Below the pieces are notes generated by a model. That model had not been told where the DNA came from and did no database searches. It saw only the letters and a program-made list of their open reading frames with translations. A DNA stretch of 32,587 nucleotides from Actinomycetes bacterium (GTDB taxonomy: Bacteria > Actinomycetota > Actinomycetes > DATJPE01): the NCBI GenBank assembly GCA_035506535.1, contig DATJPE010000077.1:1-32587 (forward strand). The letters are read 5' to 3'. Of the stretch, positions 13,940-22,033 are shown one piece after another (within the stretch, counting starts at the first letter, position 1; each line of letters starts with the position of its first letter). The translations under genes and the position numbers were made by a program.

Positions 13940-14422
13940 ATGACTTTCCAGGTCGGCGAGACCGTCGTCTACCCGCACCACGGGGCCGCGCGCATCGAGG
14001 CGATGGAGACCCGCGTGATCAAGGGTGAGGAGCGGCTCTACCTCGTCCTCAAGGTCGCGCAAGGTGACCTGACCGTGCGGGTCCCGGCCGACAACGCCGA
14101 ATACGTCGGCGTTCGCGACGTCGTGGGCCAGGAGGGCCTCGACCGGGTGTTCGAGGTGCTGCGGGCGCCGCACACCGAGGAGCCGACCAACTGGTCGCGC
14201 CGGTACAAGGCCAACCTGGAGAAGCTCGCCAGCGGGGATGTCATCAAGGTCGCCGAGGTGGTCCGGGACCTGTGGCGCCGCGAACGCGAGCGCGGCCTGT
14301 CGGCCGGCGAGAAGCGGATGCTCGCGAAGGCGCGCCAGATCCTTGTGTCCGAGCTCGCTCTTGCCGAGAACACCAACGAGGACAAGGCCGAGACCATCCT
14401 CGACGAGGTCCTCGCCTCCTGA
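13940..14422 (+). CDS. carD: CarD family transcriptional regulator
   Basis: 160 aa from the ATG at 13940, with Shine-Dalgarno; an upstream GTG at 13913 would give an atypical N-terminus. The N-terminal Tudor-like RNAP-interaction domain ([19 protein letters not shown], then [17 protein letters not shown]) binds the RNAP beta lobe. The C-terminal helical DNA-binding domain contains W at about 92 in [14 protein letters not shown], the wedge Trp region, plus [19 protein letters not shown] and [19 protein letters not shown]. CarD stabilises the open complex, notably at rRNA promoters. Same family length as the mycobacterial protein. Followed by PIN-TRAM, ispD and ispF. Confidence 0.95.
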   Translation: MTFQVGETVVYPHHGAARIEAMETRVIKGEERLYLVLKVAQGDLTVRVPADNAEYVGVRDVVGQEGLDRVFEVLRAPHTEEPTNWSRRYKANLEKLASGDVIKVAEVVRDLWRRERERGLSAGEKRMLAKARQILVSELALAENTNEDKAETILDEVLAS

Positions 14423-14508
14423 TCGGGTCCTGACAGCGGTCGGCGGCGAGTCCCTCGCCCCGCCGACCCCCGGGGTGACCGGGCGGTCCGACCTGGAGGA
14501 TCGCCGCG

Positions 14509-15621
14509 ATGGCCGACCGGCTCCCCCGGCGCAGGCGCGTGCCGCAGCCGGTCGTGGAGGTGCTGCGCCTGTGCATCGTGCTGGCCGGCGCCGCACTCGG
14601 CTACCAGGCCGCCGGCATCTTCCCCGGCCCGGTGGGCTCCCTCGGCCCGGTGGCCCTGGGGGTGATCATCGGCTCGGGTCTCGGGTACGCCCTCGGGGGC
14701 GTCCTCGGCCGGTCGACGGTGCACGCGATGAGCCGTACCGAGCAGGTCCTGCGCGGCGTCCCCGCGGAGCAGATCGTCGCGGGCTTCTTCGGCGCCCTGC
14801 TGGGCCTGCTGGGCGGGGCCGCGGTCGCCTGGCCGGTGTTCCTCATCGGGCATGCCGCGGTCGCGGTGCCGCTGTTCGTCTTCGTGCTGCTGGCCACCGC
14901 GATGCTGGGCTACCGGATCGGGGCGCTGCGCCGCGAGTCGATGATCGCCATGTTCGGGCCGGGGGCCGGGATGGCGCCCGCCGCGGCGACGACCTCCTCG
15001 GTCCTGCCCCGGCTCGTCGATTCCTCGGTGGCCATCGACGGTCGCATCGTCGAGGTGGTCCGCGCCGGGTTCCTCGGCGGCCGGATGATCGTGATCAAGC
15101 CGGTGCTCGACGAGCTGCAGGGGCTCGCCGACGCCCACGACGACCTGCGGCGCGCCAAGGGCCGCCGCGGGCTGGAGATCCTCGAGGCGCTGCGTCGAGA
15201 GCCGTCGGTGGAGCTCGAGGTCGTCGACGACCTGGCGGTGGCCGTGCCGGATGTGGACGCCAAGCTGGTGCGCACCGCTCTGGACACCGGGTGGGCGCTG
15301 CTCACCCTGGACTCCAACCTCGCCCGCTCCGCCGCCCTGGCGGGGGTACGTGTGCTGAACCTGCACGCCCTGACACTGGCGATGCGCCCGTCGGTGGCCG
15401 CGGGGGACGAGGTGAACGTGTTGCTGACCAAGGCCGGCAAGGAGGCGGGCCAAGCGGTCGGCTACCTCGACGACGGCACGATGGTCGTTGTCGAGCGCGC
15501 ACGGGAGGCGGTGGGACAAGATGCCCTCGTCCAGGTGACGAGCGTGCTCACGACGGCGAACGGCCGGATGGTCTTCGCCCGGCCCGTCCTCCTGGACGGG
15601 CACCCGGTCCCCGGCCGGTGA
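14509..15621 (+). CDS. PIN/TRAM domain membrane protein (YacL-like)
   Basis: 370 aa. Four N-terminal membrane helices (about residues 18-38, 44-66, 85-110, 112-140), then a PIN nuclease domain starting at LVDSSVAIDGRIVEVV (first acidic residue D171), with PVLDELQGLAD, RRGLEILEALR, DAKLVRTALDTGWALLTLDSNLA, and a C-terminal TRAM domain (GDEVNVLLTKAGKEAGQAVGYLDDGTMVVVE). The combination is that of Bacillus YacL, which lies in the same neighbourhood as carD-like and isp genes. A membrane-tethered ribonuclease or RNA-binding role is inferred. ATG at 14509 with a GGAGG Shine-Dalgarno at 14495-14499. Confidence 0.9.
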   Translation: MADRLPRRRRVPQPVVEVLRLCIVLAGAALGYQAAGIFPGPVGSLGPVALGVIIGSGLGYALGGVLGRSTVHAMSRTEQVLRGVPAEQIVAGFFGALLGLLGGAAVAWPVFLIGHAAVAVPLFVFVLLATAMLGYRIGALRRESMIAMFGPGAGMAPAAATTSSVLPRLVDSSVAIDGRIVEVVRAGFLGGRMIVIKPVLDELQGLADAHDDLRRAKGRRGLEILEALRREPSVELEVVDDLAVAVPDVDAKLVRTALDTGWALLTLDSNLARSAALAGVRVLNLHALTLAMRPSVAAGDEVNVLLTKAGKEAGQAVGYLDDGTMVVVERAREAVGQDALVQVTSVLTTANGRMVFARPVLLDGHPVPGR

Positions 15622-15652
15622 GCCCGCCGGCTCGAGGCGAAGGGTGGCGCGG

Positions 15653-16354
15653 ATGGGCGCAGCAGCGCCGAGGGTCGCGGCCATCGTGCCCGCGGCCGGG
15701 CGCGGGGACCGGCTGGGCCCCGGCGAGCCGAAGGCGCTGCGGCCGGTCGGTGGGGTCCCGCTCCTCGTGCACGCCGTCCGGGCGCTGGCCTCCGCCGCCT
15801 CGGTGGACCTCGTCGTCGTGGCGGCTCCCGCCGGTCGGCGGGAGGACGTAAAGGCTCTGCTGGGCAGGCCGGACGGAGCCGACGTGGTCGTCGTGGAGGG
15901 CGGGGAGGACCGCCAGGAGTCGGTACGCCGCGCGCTGTCGGCCATCCCCGAGGAGGTCGAGGTCGTGCTCGTCCACGATGCCGCCCGCGCCTTCGCGCCG
16001 GTGGGTCTGATCGAAGCCGTCGCCGCCGCCGTGCGGGCCGGGGCCGAGGCCGTCGTCCCGGGGCTGCCGGTCGTGGACACGCTCAAGCAGGTCGACGAGG
16101 ACGGGTACGTCGTCGCGACCGTGGACCGCTCGGTCATCCGCGCCATCCAGACGCCGCAGGGCTTCCCCCGACGGGTCCTCGCGAGCCTGCACGACGGCCA
16201 CGAGGGTGACCCGCACACCGACGACGCGGGGCTCGCCGAGGCGGCCGGGATCGGGGTGCTCGTGGTGCCCGGCTCGGAGGAGGCGTTCAAGGTGACCGTC
16301 CCGCTCGACCTGGAGCTGGCCGCGGCCGTCGTCCGCCGCCGGAGCGGGTCATGA
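15653..16354 (+). CDS. ispD: 2-C-methyl-D-erythritol 4-phosphate cytidylyltransferase
   Basis: 233 aa from the ATG at 15653, favoured over the GTG at 15644 because GAAGGG (15639-15644) is then 8 nt away. Third step of the MEP isoprenoid pathway: CTP plus MEP to CDP-ME. Nucleotide-binding [60 protein letters not shown]. Cytoplasmic. The stop overlaps the ispF ATG (ATGA). The isoprenoid supply may be relevant to the nearby UbiA prenyltransferase, but the link is only by proximity. Confidence 0.94.
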   Translation: MGAAAPRVAAIVPAAGRGDRLGPGEPKALRPVGGVPLLVHAVRALASAASVDLVVVAAPAGRREDVKALLGRPDGADVVVVEGGEDRQESVRRALSAIPEEVEVVLVHDAARAFAPVGLIEAVAAAVRAGAEAVVPGLPVVDTLKQVDEDGYVVATVDRSVIRAIQTPQGFPRRVLASLHDGHEGDPHTDDAGLAEAAGIGVLVVPGSEEAFKVTVPLDLELAAAVVRRRSGS

Positions 16355-16842
16355 GCGCCCCCCGTGTCGGGCTCGGCGTCGACGTCCATCCGCTCGTCGC
16401 CGGGCGGCCGATGCGCCTGGCCGGCCTGGACTGGCCAGAGGAGGCGGCCGGGTGCTCGGGCCACTCCGACGGCGACGTCGTCGCCCATGCGATGTGCGAC
16501 GCGCTGCTGTCGGCCGCCGGGCTGGGCGACCTCGGGTCGGTGGTCGGCACCGACCGTGAGGAGTGGGCCGGCGCGAGCGGCGTACGGCTGCTCGCGCACG
16601 TGCACCGGCTGCTCGCCGACGAGGGCTGGCGGGTCGGGAACGTGACCGTCCAGCTGGTGGGCGAGCGTCCGCGCCTGAGCGCCAGGCGGGCCGAGGCTGA
16701 GGCGACGCTCTCCGCCGCCCTCGGCGGTGCGCCCGTCTCGGCCAGCGCAACGACGACGGACGGCCTGGGCCTCACCGGACGCGGCGAGGGCCTCGCCGCG
16801 ATCGCCACGGCACTGCTCACCCGGAGGTCGGCCGATGAGTGA
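16351..16842 (+). CDS. ispF: 2-C-methyl-D-erythritol 2,4-cyclodiphosphate synthase
   Basis: 163 aa, the trimeric fifth enzyme of the MEP pathway (CDP-ME-2-phosphate to MEcPP plus CMP). Metal ligands in GVDVHPL (Asp, His) and the second His in [17 protein letters not shown]; the actinobacterial-type loop [34 protein letters not shown] for CDP binding. Overlaps ispD by ATGA and the downstream AAA+ gene by 8 nt. Confidence 0.94.
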   Translation: MSAPRVGLGVDVHPLVAGRPMRLAGLDWPEEAAGCSGHSDGDVVAHAMCDALLSAAGLGDLGSVVGTDREEWAGASGVRLLAHVHRLLADEGWRVGNVTVQLVGERPRLSARRAEAEATLSAALGGAPVSASATTTDGLGLTGRGEGLAAIATALLTRRSADE

Positions 16843-18037
16843 CGAGCTGCTCGACAGCCTGCGCCGCGCGGTCGAGGCGGCCCCCGGCGATGTGCCCCTT
16901 CGACTGCACCTCGCCGCCGAGCTCGTCCATGCGGGACTCACCACCGAGGCGGTGTCCCACCTCGGGATCGTGCTCGCTGGGGACCCGACCTCGGCCGAGG
17001 CGCTCGAGCTGATGGGCCAGGCGCTGGGGACGACCCAGCCGTCGTCGAGCGCCGACCGGTTCAGCTGGAGTGCCGCCGAGGCGGACGTGGCCGGGATCGT
17101 CGAGCCGATGTTCGTCAACTCCTCGCCGGGCGAGCGGAGCGAGGAGGCGATACCCGACCCGTACGACGTCGTCCCCAGCGGCGTACGGCTCTCCGACGTC
17201 GGCGGGCTGCGCGAGGTGAAGGAGCGGCTCGACGTCGCCTTCCTCACGCCGATGCGAAACCCCGAGCTCCGTGCCTTGTACGGCAAGAGCCTCAAGGGCG
17301 GCCTGCTTCTCTACGGCCCGCCCGGGTGCGGCAAGACCTTCCTCGCCAAGGCGGTCGCCGGCGAGCTGCAGGCGGGCTTCCTGCACATCGGCCTGTCCGA
17401 CGTCCTCGACATGTGGATCGGGCAGAGCGAGCGCAACCTCCACGAGATCTTCGAGATCGCGAGGCGTCGCGCCCCCTGCGTCGTCTTCCTCGACGAGATC
17501 GACGCTCTGGGGCAGAAGCGGAGCCAGCTACGCACCTCCGCCTTGCGCGGCACGGTGAACCAGCTGCTGGCGGAGCTCGACGGGGTCGCCTCCGACAACG
17601 AGGGTGTCTTCGTCCTCGCCGCCACCAACCACCCCTGGGACGTCGATGTCGCACTGCGCCGGCCGGGGCGGCTCGACCGGATGCTGCTCGTCCTCCCCCC
17701 GGACCAGGAGGCGCGCGAGGCGATCCTGCGCAGCCACCTCAAGGACCGGCCGGTCGCCGGCGTCGACATCGGCAAGCTGGCCCGGGAGACCGACGGGTTC
17801 TCGGGCGCCGACCTCGCGCACGTCTGCGACACCGCGGCCGAGCTGGCGCTGATGGACTCGGCTCGTACCGGCAACGTCCGCATGATCACGATGGCCGACC
17901 TCGAGGCCGCACGGGGCCAGATCCGACCCTCGGTGGGTGCGTGGCTGGAGACCGCCCGCAATGTCGCGCTGTTCGCCAACTCGGGTGGGGAGTACGACCC
18001 CCTGCTTGCCTACCTGAAGAAGCGGCGCCTGGCATGA
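16835..18037 (+). CDS. AAA+ ATPase with N-terminal TPR-like region (p97/SpoVK-like)
   Basis: 400 aa from the ATG at 16835, with CGGAGG (16822-16827) at 7 nt. Residues about 1-65 form two TPR-like helical pairs ([20 protein letters not shown], then LELMGQAL). A linker follows, then one classical AAA module: Walker A GPPGCGKT (K167), pore loop with aromatic MWIG (in [13 protein letters not shown]), Walker B FLDEID (D220/E221), sensor 1 ATN, arginine-finger region RRPGRLDR, sensor 2 GFSGADLA. All catalytic residues are present, so an active hexameric unfoldase or remodeller is likely. It overlaps ispF and the TPR gene (ATGA), so it is likely co-expressed with both. Substrate unknown. Proteasomal Mpa is unlikely: no coiled coil or C-terminal QYL. 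Confidence 0.88.
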   Translation: MSDELLDSLRRAVEAAPGDVPLRLHLAAELVHAGLTTEAVSHLGIVLAGDPTSAEALELMGQALGTTQPSSSADRFSWSAAEADVAGIVEPMFVNSSPGERSEEAIPDPYDVVPSGVRLSDVGGLREVKERLDVAFLTPMRNPELRALYGKSLKGGLLLYGPPGCGKTFLAKAVAGELQAGFLHIGLSDVLDMWIGQSERNLHEIFEIARRRAPCVVFLDEIDALGQKRSQLRTSALRGTVNQLLAELDGVASDNEGVFVLAATNHPWDVDVALRRPGRLDRMLLVLPPDQEAREAILRSHLKDRPVAGVDIGKLARETDGFSGADLAHVCDTAAELALMDSARTGNVRMITMADLEAARGQIRPSVGAWLETARNVALFANSGGEYDPLLAYLKKRRLA

Positions 18038-19104
18038 CCGAGGACCGCGGCGCGCTCCAACGGGCCGAGCATCTGCTGGCCGTCCGTCGCCACGACGAGG
18101 CGGCCGCACTCGCCGCGCGGCACCTTGCGTCCATGCCGGACAGTGTCTGGGGCTGGCGCATCCTGACCCAGGCGCGGCTCGGGAGCGGCGACGGCAAAGG
18201 AGCTCTCGATGCGGCCCGATCGCTGGTGCGGCTGGCGCCGGACGACCCGACCGCGCACGCCCTGGCCGGACACGCATACCTGATCCTTCGGGAGCCGGGT
18301 CAGGCGGCGAGCGCGTTCGATGAGGCGATCCGGCTGTCGCCGCGCGACTGGTCACACTTCCACAACCGTGCCCTCGCCCGGTACCAAGACAAGCAGCACG
18401 TGTCAGCGCTGGCCGACGTCGACCGTGCGCTCGAGCTGCACCCGCTGTCTGCGCAGTCGCACGGCCTTCGCGGAGCGGTCCTCAGCTCGATGGGCCGACG
18501 GCGCGCCTCTCTCGAGGCCACCGAGCGTGCCCTCGAGATCGACCCGACGAGCGCTCATGCGCACAACAATCACGGGGTGGACCTGCTCCGGCGCGGGCAC
18601 ATCGGGGTCGCGGCCTCCGCCTTCGACAGGGCCCTCGCGGCCGATCCGCACGATCCTCGAATCAGGCGCAACCTGGATGTCGTGCTGCTCAAGACGGCCC
18701 GCCGCGGCTGGCTGCTCGGGCCTGGCGTCATGCTGGCCTGCTTCACCGCGGCGGAGCTGCTCTGGCCGCCCACGGCCCGCCTGACGCTGGGACTGGCCCT
18801 GGTCGTCGTCATGTTCGGCGTCCTCCTGGTGCCGTTGCGCCGCCTGTCCCGGGGGGCGCGCCGTCACCTGTGGCGCAGGGTTCGGCAGGACCCGTTCCTG
18901 CGCTTCTCATCGGCGCTCGCCCTTGCCTCAGGCGGACTGGCCCTGATCATGTCCGTTCTGCCCGTGTCGGAGGCGGAGTCGCTGGGTCACTACGTCGGAG
19001 TCTTGGCGATCGTCTTGGCCTGGGTCGCCTGGGCGCGCGGCTGGACGACCCAGCGGCGGAAGAAGCCTCAGGCCGCGAGCGACGTCTACCCCCCGGTGAC
19101 GTAG
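18034..19104 (+). CDS. TPR-repeat membrane protein
   Basis: 356 aa; the ATG overlaps the AAA+ stop. Residues about 5-215 are five or six TPR units (AEHLLAVRRHDEAAALAARHL, LVRLAPDDPTAHALAGHAYL, REPGQAASAFDEAIRLSPRD, ADVDRALELHPLSAQSHGLRG, RALEIDPTSAHAHNNHGVD, RRGHIGVAASAFDRALAADP). The C-terminal third has four hydrophobic helices: a pair at about 228-268, then LALASGGLALIMSVLPV and VGVLAIVLAWVAWARGW, with basic loops. The TPR part is probably cytoplasmic and could recruit the coupled AAA+ ATPase to the membrane. That partnership is inferred from overlap and shared TPR content. No known system is recognised. Confidence 0.82.
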   Translation: MTEDRGALQRAEHLLAVRRHDEAAALAARHLASMPDSVWGWRILTQARLGSGDGKGALDAARSLVRLAPDDPTAHALAGHAYLILREPGQAASAFDEAIRLSPRDWSHFHNRALARYQDKQHVSALADVDRALELHPLSAQSHGLRGAVLSSMGRRRASLEATERALEIDPTSAHAHNNHGVDLLRRGHIGVAASAFDRALAADPHDPRIRRNLDVVLLKTARRGWLLGPGVMLACFTAAELLWPPTARLTLGLALVVVMFGVLLVPLRRLSRGARRHLWRRVRQDPFLRFSSALALASGGLALIMSVLPVSEAESLGHYVGVLAIVLAWVAWARGWTTQRRKKPQAASDVYPPVT

Positions 19105-19107
19105 CGT
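19102..19107 (+). promoter_or_regulatory. -10 hexamer (TAGCGT) for a leaderless PPOX gene
   Basis: TAGCGT ends 7 nt before the GTG at 19115. Its TAG is the stop codon of the TPR gene (19102-19104), as at 4380. Confidence 0.45.
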
Positions 19108-19114
19108 CAGGGGC

Positions 19115-19510
19115 GTGCCTGTGGAGCTGCCGCCGGATGCACGAGCGCTCCTTGACCGCCCGGTGTGCGCCACGTTGGCGACGATCAACCCGGACGGGCA
19201 ACCGCAGCTGTCTGTCGTGTGGGTGAAACGGGACGGCGACGACATCCTCGTCTCCACCGTCACCGGCCGGCAGAAGTACCGGAACCTCCTCCGTGACCCG
19301 CGGGCCACGGTCCTCGTCTTCGATCCCGAGGATCCGGACCACTACGTCGAGGTTCGCGGCCACGTCTCGATGACCGAGGAGGGCGGGCCGGAGCTGATCC
19401 AGGAGCTCGGCTGGCGCTACAACGGCGAGCGCTTCAGCGGGGACGAGGGGACCGATCGCGTCCGCGTCGTCGTCCGGCTCACCCCGGACCGCGTCGTCGT
19501 CCGGCACTGA
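19115..19510 (+). CDS. PPOX-class F420/flavin-dependent oxidoreductase
   Basis: 131 aa, split-barrel fold of the pyridoxamine-phosphate-oxidase-like class. The N-terminal LLDRPVCATLATINPDGQPQLSVVWV is the hallmark of TIGR03618-type F420-dependent enzymes. TGRQKYRNLLRDPRATVLVFDPED contains the cofactor-phosphate Lys/Arg region, followed by YVEVRGHVSM and a C-terminal strand VRVVVRLTPDRVVV. Cytoplasmic dimer expected; substrate unknown. GTG start without Shine-Dalgarno, and TAGCGT 7 nt upstream. The 3' end lies in an 18-bp tandem duplication. Confidence 0.85.
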   Translation: MPVELPPDARALLDRPVCATLATINPDGQPQLSVVWVKRDGDDILVSTVTGRQKYRNLLRDPRATVLVFDPEDPDHYVEVRGHVSMTEEGGPELIQELGWRYNGERFSGDEGTDRVRVVVRLTPDRVVVRH

Positions 19511-19549
19511 GTCCTCGTCCGGCACTGAGTCGCCGGTCCGGCGCTGACC
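19498..19549 (+). repeat. 18-bp tandem repeat across PPOX stop
   Basis: CGTCCGGCACTGAGTC at 19498-19513 and 19516-19531 is identical (period 18), with a degenerate third unit to about 19549. The first copy contains the stop TGA (19508-19510); the second gives an in-frame backup TGA at 19526-19528. Confidence 0.85.
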
Positions 19550-19603
19550 GCTGACCGGGGTCTCGCAAGGTCCGCGTGGCGAAGCGCCTGACCGCACTGC
19601 CCG

Positions 19604-19609
19604 TACCCT
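19604..19609 (+). promoter_or_regulatory. -10 hexamer (TACCCT) for leaderless cysS
   Basis: TACCCT ends 7 nt before the cysS GTG (19617). The intervening TGCCCGG is not a good Shine-Dalgarno. Confidence 0.45.
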
Positions 19610-19616
19610 TGCCCGG

Positions 19617-21029
19617 GTGAGCCTGCGCCTCTACGACACCGCCGCCCGCGAGGTCCGGGACTTCGTCCCGCTGGTCCCCGGCAAGGTCGGCGTGTACGTC
19701 TGCGGGCTCACCGTCCAGTCCGACCCCCACCTCGGCCACGTGCGCTCCGCGGTGGCCTTCGACGTGCTGCGGCGCTGGCTGGCCCACTCCGGCTTCGACG
19801 TCACCTACATCCGCAACGTCACGGACATCGACGACAAGATCCTGCTGAAGTCCGCCGAGGAGGGCCGCGAGTGGTGGGAGCACGCCTTCCGCTACGAGCG
19901 CGCGGTGACGTGGGCCTACGACGCCCTCGGCTGCCTGCCACCCACCTACGAGCCACGCGCCACCGGTCACGTGCCGGAGATGCTGGAGATCATCGAGACC
20001 CTGCTCGAGCGCGGGCACGCGTACGTCGCCGCCGACGGCAGCGGTGACGTCTATTTCGACGTCCGGTCGTGGCCGGCGTACGGCGAGCTCACCCACCAGC
20101 GGGTGGACGACATGGAGCCGGCGGCCGACGCGGACCCCCGCGGCAAGCGCGACCCGCGCGACTTCGCCCTCTGGAAGGGGCGCAAGCCGGAGGAGCCGGC
20201 CACCGCCTCGTGGCCGACGCCGTGGGGCCCGGGTCGGCCGGGCTGGCACGTCGAGTGCTCCGCGATGGCCGGCAAGTACCTCGGCGCCGAGTTCGACATC
20301 CACGGCGGCGGCATCGACCTTCGCTTTCCCCACCACGAGAACGAGCAGGCACAGTCGCGGGCGGCCGGTCAGCCCTTCGCCCGCTACTGGATGCACAACG
20401 CGTGGCTCACCACGGCCGGCGAGAAGATGAGCAAGTCGCTGGGGAACAGCCTGCTGGTACCGGAGGTGCTGCGTCGCTTCCGCGCGGTCGAAGTGCGCTG
20501 GTACATGGTGTCCGCGCACTACCGCAGCAACGTCGAGTACTCCGACGAGGCCGTGGCGGAGGCCGCGACGGCCTACCGGCGGGTCGAGGGCTTCGTCGAG
20601 CGCGCCGTCGAGCTGGTCGGTCACGTCGAGCCGGCGGCCCAGGTCCCTGATGCCTTCGCCGCTCACCTGGACGACGACCTCTCGGTGCCCGCCGCCCTGG
20701 CCGTGCTGCACGAGACGCTTCGTGCCGGCAACGCCGCCTTGGCCGAGGGCGGCGTCGACGGGGTGCGGACGGCGCTCGCCGACGTACGCGCGATGACCGC
20801 CGTCCTCGGCGTCGACCCGCTCGACCCGAGGTGGGCGGTCGCGTCCGACGAGCGGCTGCGCGCCACCGTCGATGCGCTGGTCGCCGTCGCGCTCGAGCAG
20901 CGGGAGGCGGCCCGAGATCGCAAGGACTACGCGGGGGCCGACGCGATCCGCGACGCGCTCAAGGCGTCCGGCGTCGTCGTCGAGGACACCGCGGCCGGGC
21001 CTCGCTGGACCCTGCAGGGCGGCTCGTGA
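19617..21029 (+). CDS. cysS: Cysteinyl-tRNA synthetase
   Basis: 470 aa, class I aminoacyl-tRNA synthetase charging tRNA-Cys. [18 protein letters not shown] contains the first Zn-ligand Cys and the HIGH-like [31 protein letters not shown] and [17 protein letters not shown] supply further Zn ligands (Cys, His, Glu); KMSKSLGN is the KMSKS loop. The C-terminal helical DALR-type domain ends in [30 protein letters not shown] start, probably leaderless. Followed by rlmB with a 1-nt overlap, as in mycobacteria (cysS1 - Rv3579c). Confidence 0.96.
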   Translation: MSLRLYDTAAREVRDFVPLVPGKVGVYVCGLTVQSDPHLGHVRSAVAFDVLRRWLAHSGFDVTYIRNVTDIDDKILLKSAEEGREWWEHAFRYERAVTWAYDALGCLPPTYEPRATGHVPEMLEIIETLLERGHAYVAADGSGDVYFDVRSWPAYGELTHQRVDDMEPAADADPRGKRDPRDFALWKGRKPEEPATASWPTPWGPGRPGWHVECSAMAGKYLGAEFDIHGGGIDLRFPHHENEQAQSRAAGQPFARYWMHNAWLTTAGEKMSKSLGNSLLVPEVLRRFRAVEVRWYMVSAHYRSNVEYSDEAVAEAATAYRRVEGFVERAVELVGHVEPAAQVPDAFAAHLDDDLSVPAALAVLHETLRAGNAALAEGGVDGVRTALADVRAMTAVLGVDPLDPRWAVASDERLRATVDALVAVALEQREAARDRKDYAGADAIRDALKASGVVVEDTAAGPRWTLQGGS

Positions 21030-21988
21030 TGGCGGGCAACTCCCAGCGCCGCGGGGCGCGGCGGACCTCGGGGTCGAAGAAGGGCGCGACCACCGGTTCG
21101 GGTGGCAAGGGCGCGAACGCCTTGCGGGGCAAGGGCCCGACGCCACCGGCCGAGTCGCGCAAGGGCCACCCCGCAGCCCGGCGCTCGGCCGCTACCACCC
21201 GGCGCACGACGCCGTCGCGCCCGGCCCGGAGCACCCGCCAGAAGGACGCGCTCGAGGTCGTCGCGGGCCGCAACGCCGTCCTCGAGGCGCTGCGGGCCAA
21301 GGTGCCGGTGCAGACGCTGTACGTCGCGGAGCGGGTCGAGGCCGACGACCGCGTCCGCGAGATCGTCCGCCTGGCCAACCACGCGCACGTTCCCCTCCTC
21401 GAGGCACCCCGCGCCGAGCTGGACCGGATCACCGGCGGCGCCGTGCACCAGGGCGTCGCGGTCCAGGTCCCCGCCTACCACTACGCCCATCCGGACGACC
21501 TGCTGGCACGTGCGGAGGCATCGGGCGAGGCGACGCTCATCGTGGCCCTCGACGGCGTCACCGACCCGCGCAACCTCGGCGCGATCCTGCGCTCGACCGC
21601 GGCCTTCGGCGGGCACGGGGTGCTCGTCCCCGAACGCCGGTCGGCGGGGATGACCGCGGGAGCCTGGAAGGCCTCGGCGGGTGCCGCGGCCCGCCTCCCC
21701 GTCGCCCGGGCGACCAATCTGACCCGCGCGCTGCAGGGCTACGCGAAGGCCGGCTGCGTGCTCGTCGGGCTGACGGCCGACGCGCCGACCGACGTGGTCG
21801 ACCTGGAGGTGGCCGACGGCCCCCTCGTCCTCGTCGTCGGCTCCGAGGGCCGAGGCCTCTCGCGCCTGGTCTCCGAGACCTGTGACGTGCTCGCCCGCAT
21901 CCCCATGCACTCCGAGGTCGAGAGCCTGAACGCGTCGGTGGCCGCCGCCATCGCCCTGCACGCGGTGGCGCAGCGCCGCCGCGTCTGA
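21029..21988 (+). CDS. rlmB: 23S rRNA (guanosine-2'-O)-methyltransferase RlmB family
   Basis: 319 aa; ATG at 21029 overlaps the cysS stop by 1 nt. Residues about 1-72 are a basic Gly/Arg/Thr low-complexity tail, probably RNA-binding, usual in actinobacterial members. Then the RNA-binding substrate domain (VVAGRNAVLEALRAKVPVQTLYVA) and the SPOUT methyltransferase domain with its knot: DGVTDPRNLGAILRS (motif 1), LVLVVGSEGRGLSRLV (motif 2), IPMHSEVESLNASVAAAI (motif 3). It methylates a guanosine ribose, by family G2251 of 23S rRNA, with SAM; another rRNA/tRNA site is possible. The stop is inside an exact 16-bp duplication. Confidence 0.92.
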   Translation: MAGNSQRRGARRTSGSKKGATTGSGGKGANALRGKGPTPPAESRKGHPAARRSAATTRRTTPSRPARSTRQKDALEVVAGRNAVLEALRAKVPVQTLYVAERVEADDRVREIVRLANHAHVPLLEAPRAELDRITGGAVHQGVAVQVPAYHYAHPDDLLARAEASGEATLIVALDGVTDPRNLGAILRSTAAFGGHGVLVPERRSAGMTAGAWKASAGAAARLPVARATNLTRALQGYAKAGCVLVGLTADAPTDVVDLEVADGPLVLVVGSEGRGLSRLVSETCDVLARIPMHSEVESLNASVAAAIALHAVAQRRRV

Positions 21989-22005
21989 CCGCCGCCGCGT
22001 CTGAC
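21974..22005 (+). repeat. Exact 16-bp tandem duplication at rlmB stop
   Basis: CGCCGCCGCGTCTGAC at 21974-21989 and 21990-22005, identical. The first copy holds the rlmB TGA (21986-21988). Confidence 0.9.
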
Positions 22006-22022
22006 TCCGGGTGCGGTCAGAC
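21999..22022. terminator. Hairpin between convergent rlmB and DUF4032 genes
   Basis: GTCTGAC (21999-22005) pairs with GTCAGAC (22016-22022), 7 bp with a 10-nt loop. A second small stem ACCCG/CGGGT follows (22021-22034). There is no T-run. The left arm comes from the second copy of the 16-bp duplication. Confidence 0.45.
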
Positions 22023-22033
22023 CCGTCGTCGGG

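Noticed and set aside
14038-17295. Very long minus-strand open frame (1085 codons) over carD, PIN-TRAM, ispD and ispF
   Set aside because: Low-complexity Arg/Ser/Ala translation, opposite four well-conserved genes.
16835-18037. Idea that the AAA+ gene is a proteasomal ATPase (Mpa/ARC) or an injection-system ATPase
   Set aside because: No N-terminal coiled coil or C-terminal proteasome-docking motif, no proteasome/Pup genes nearby, and no contractile injection genes in the window.
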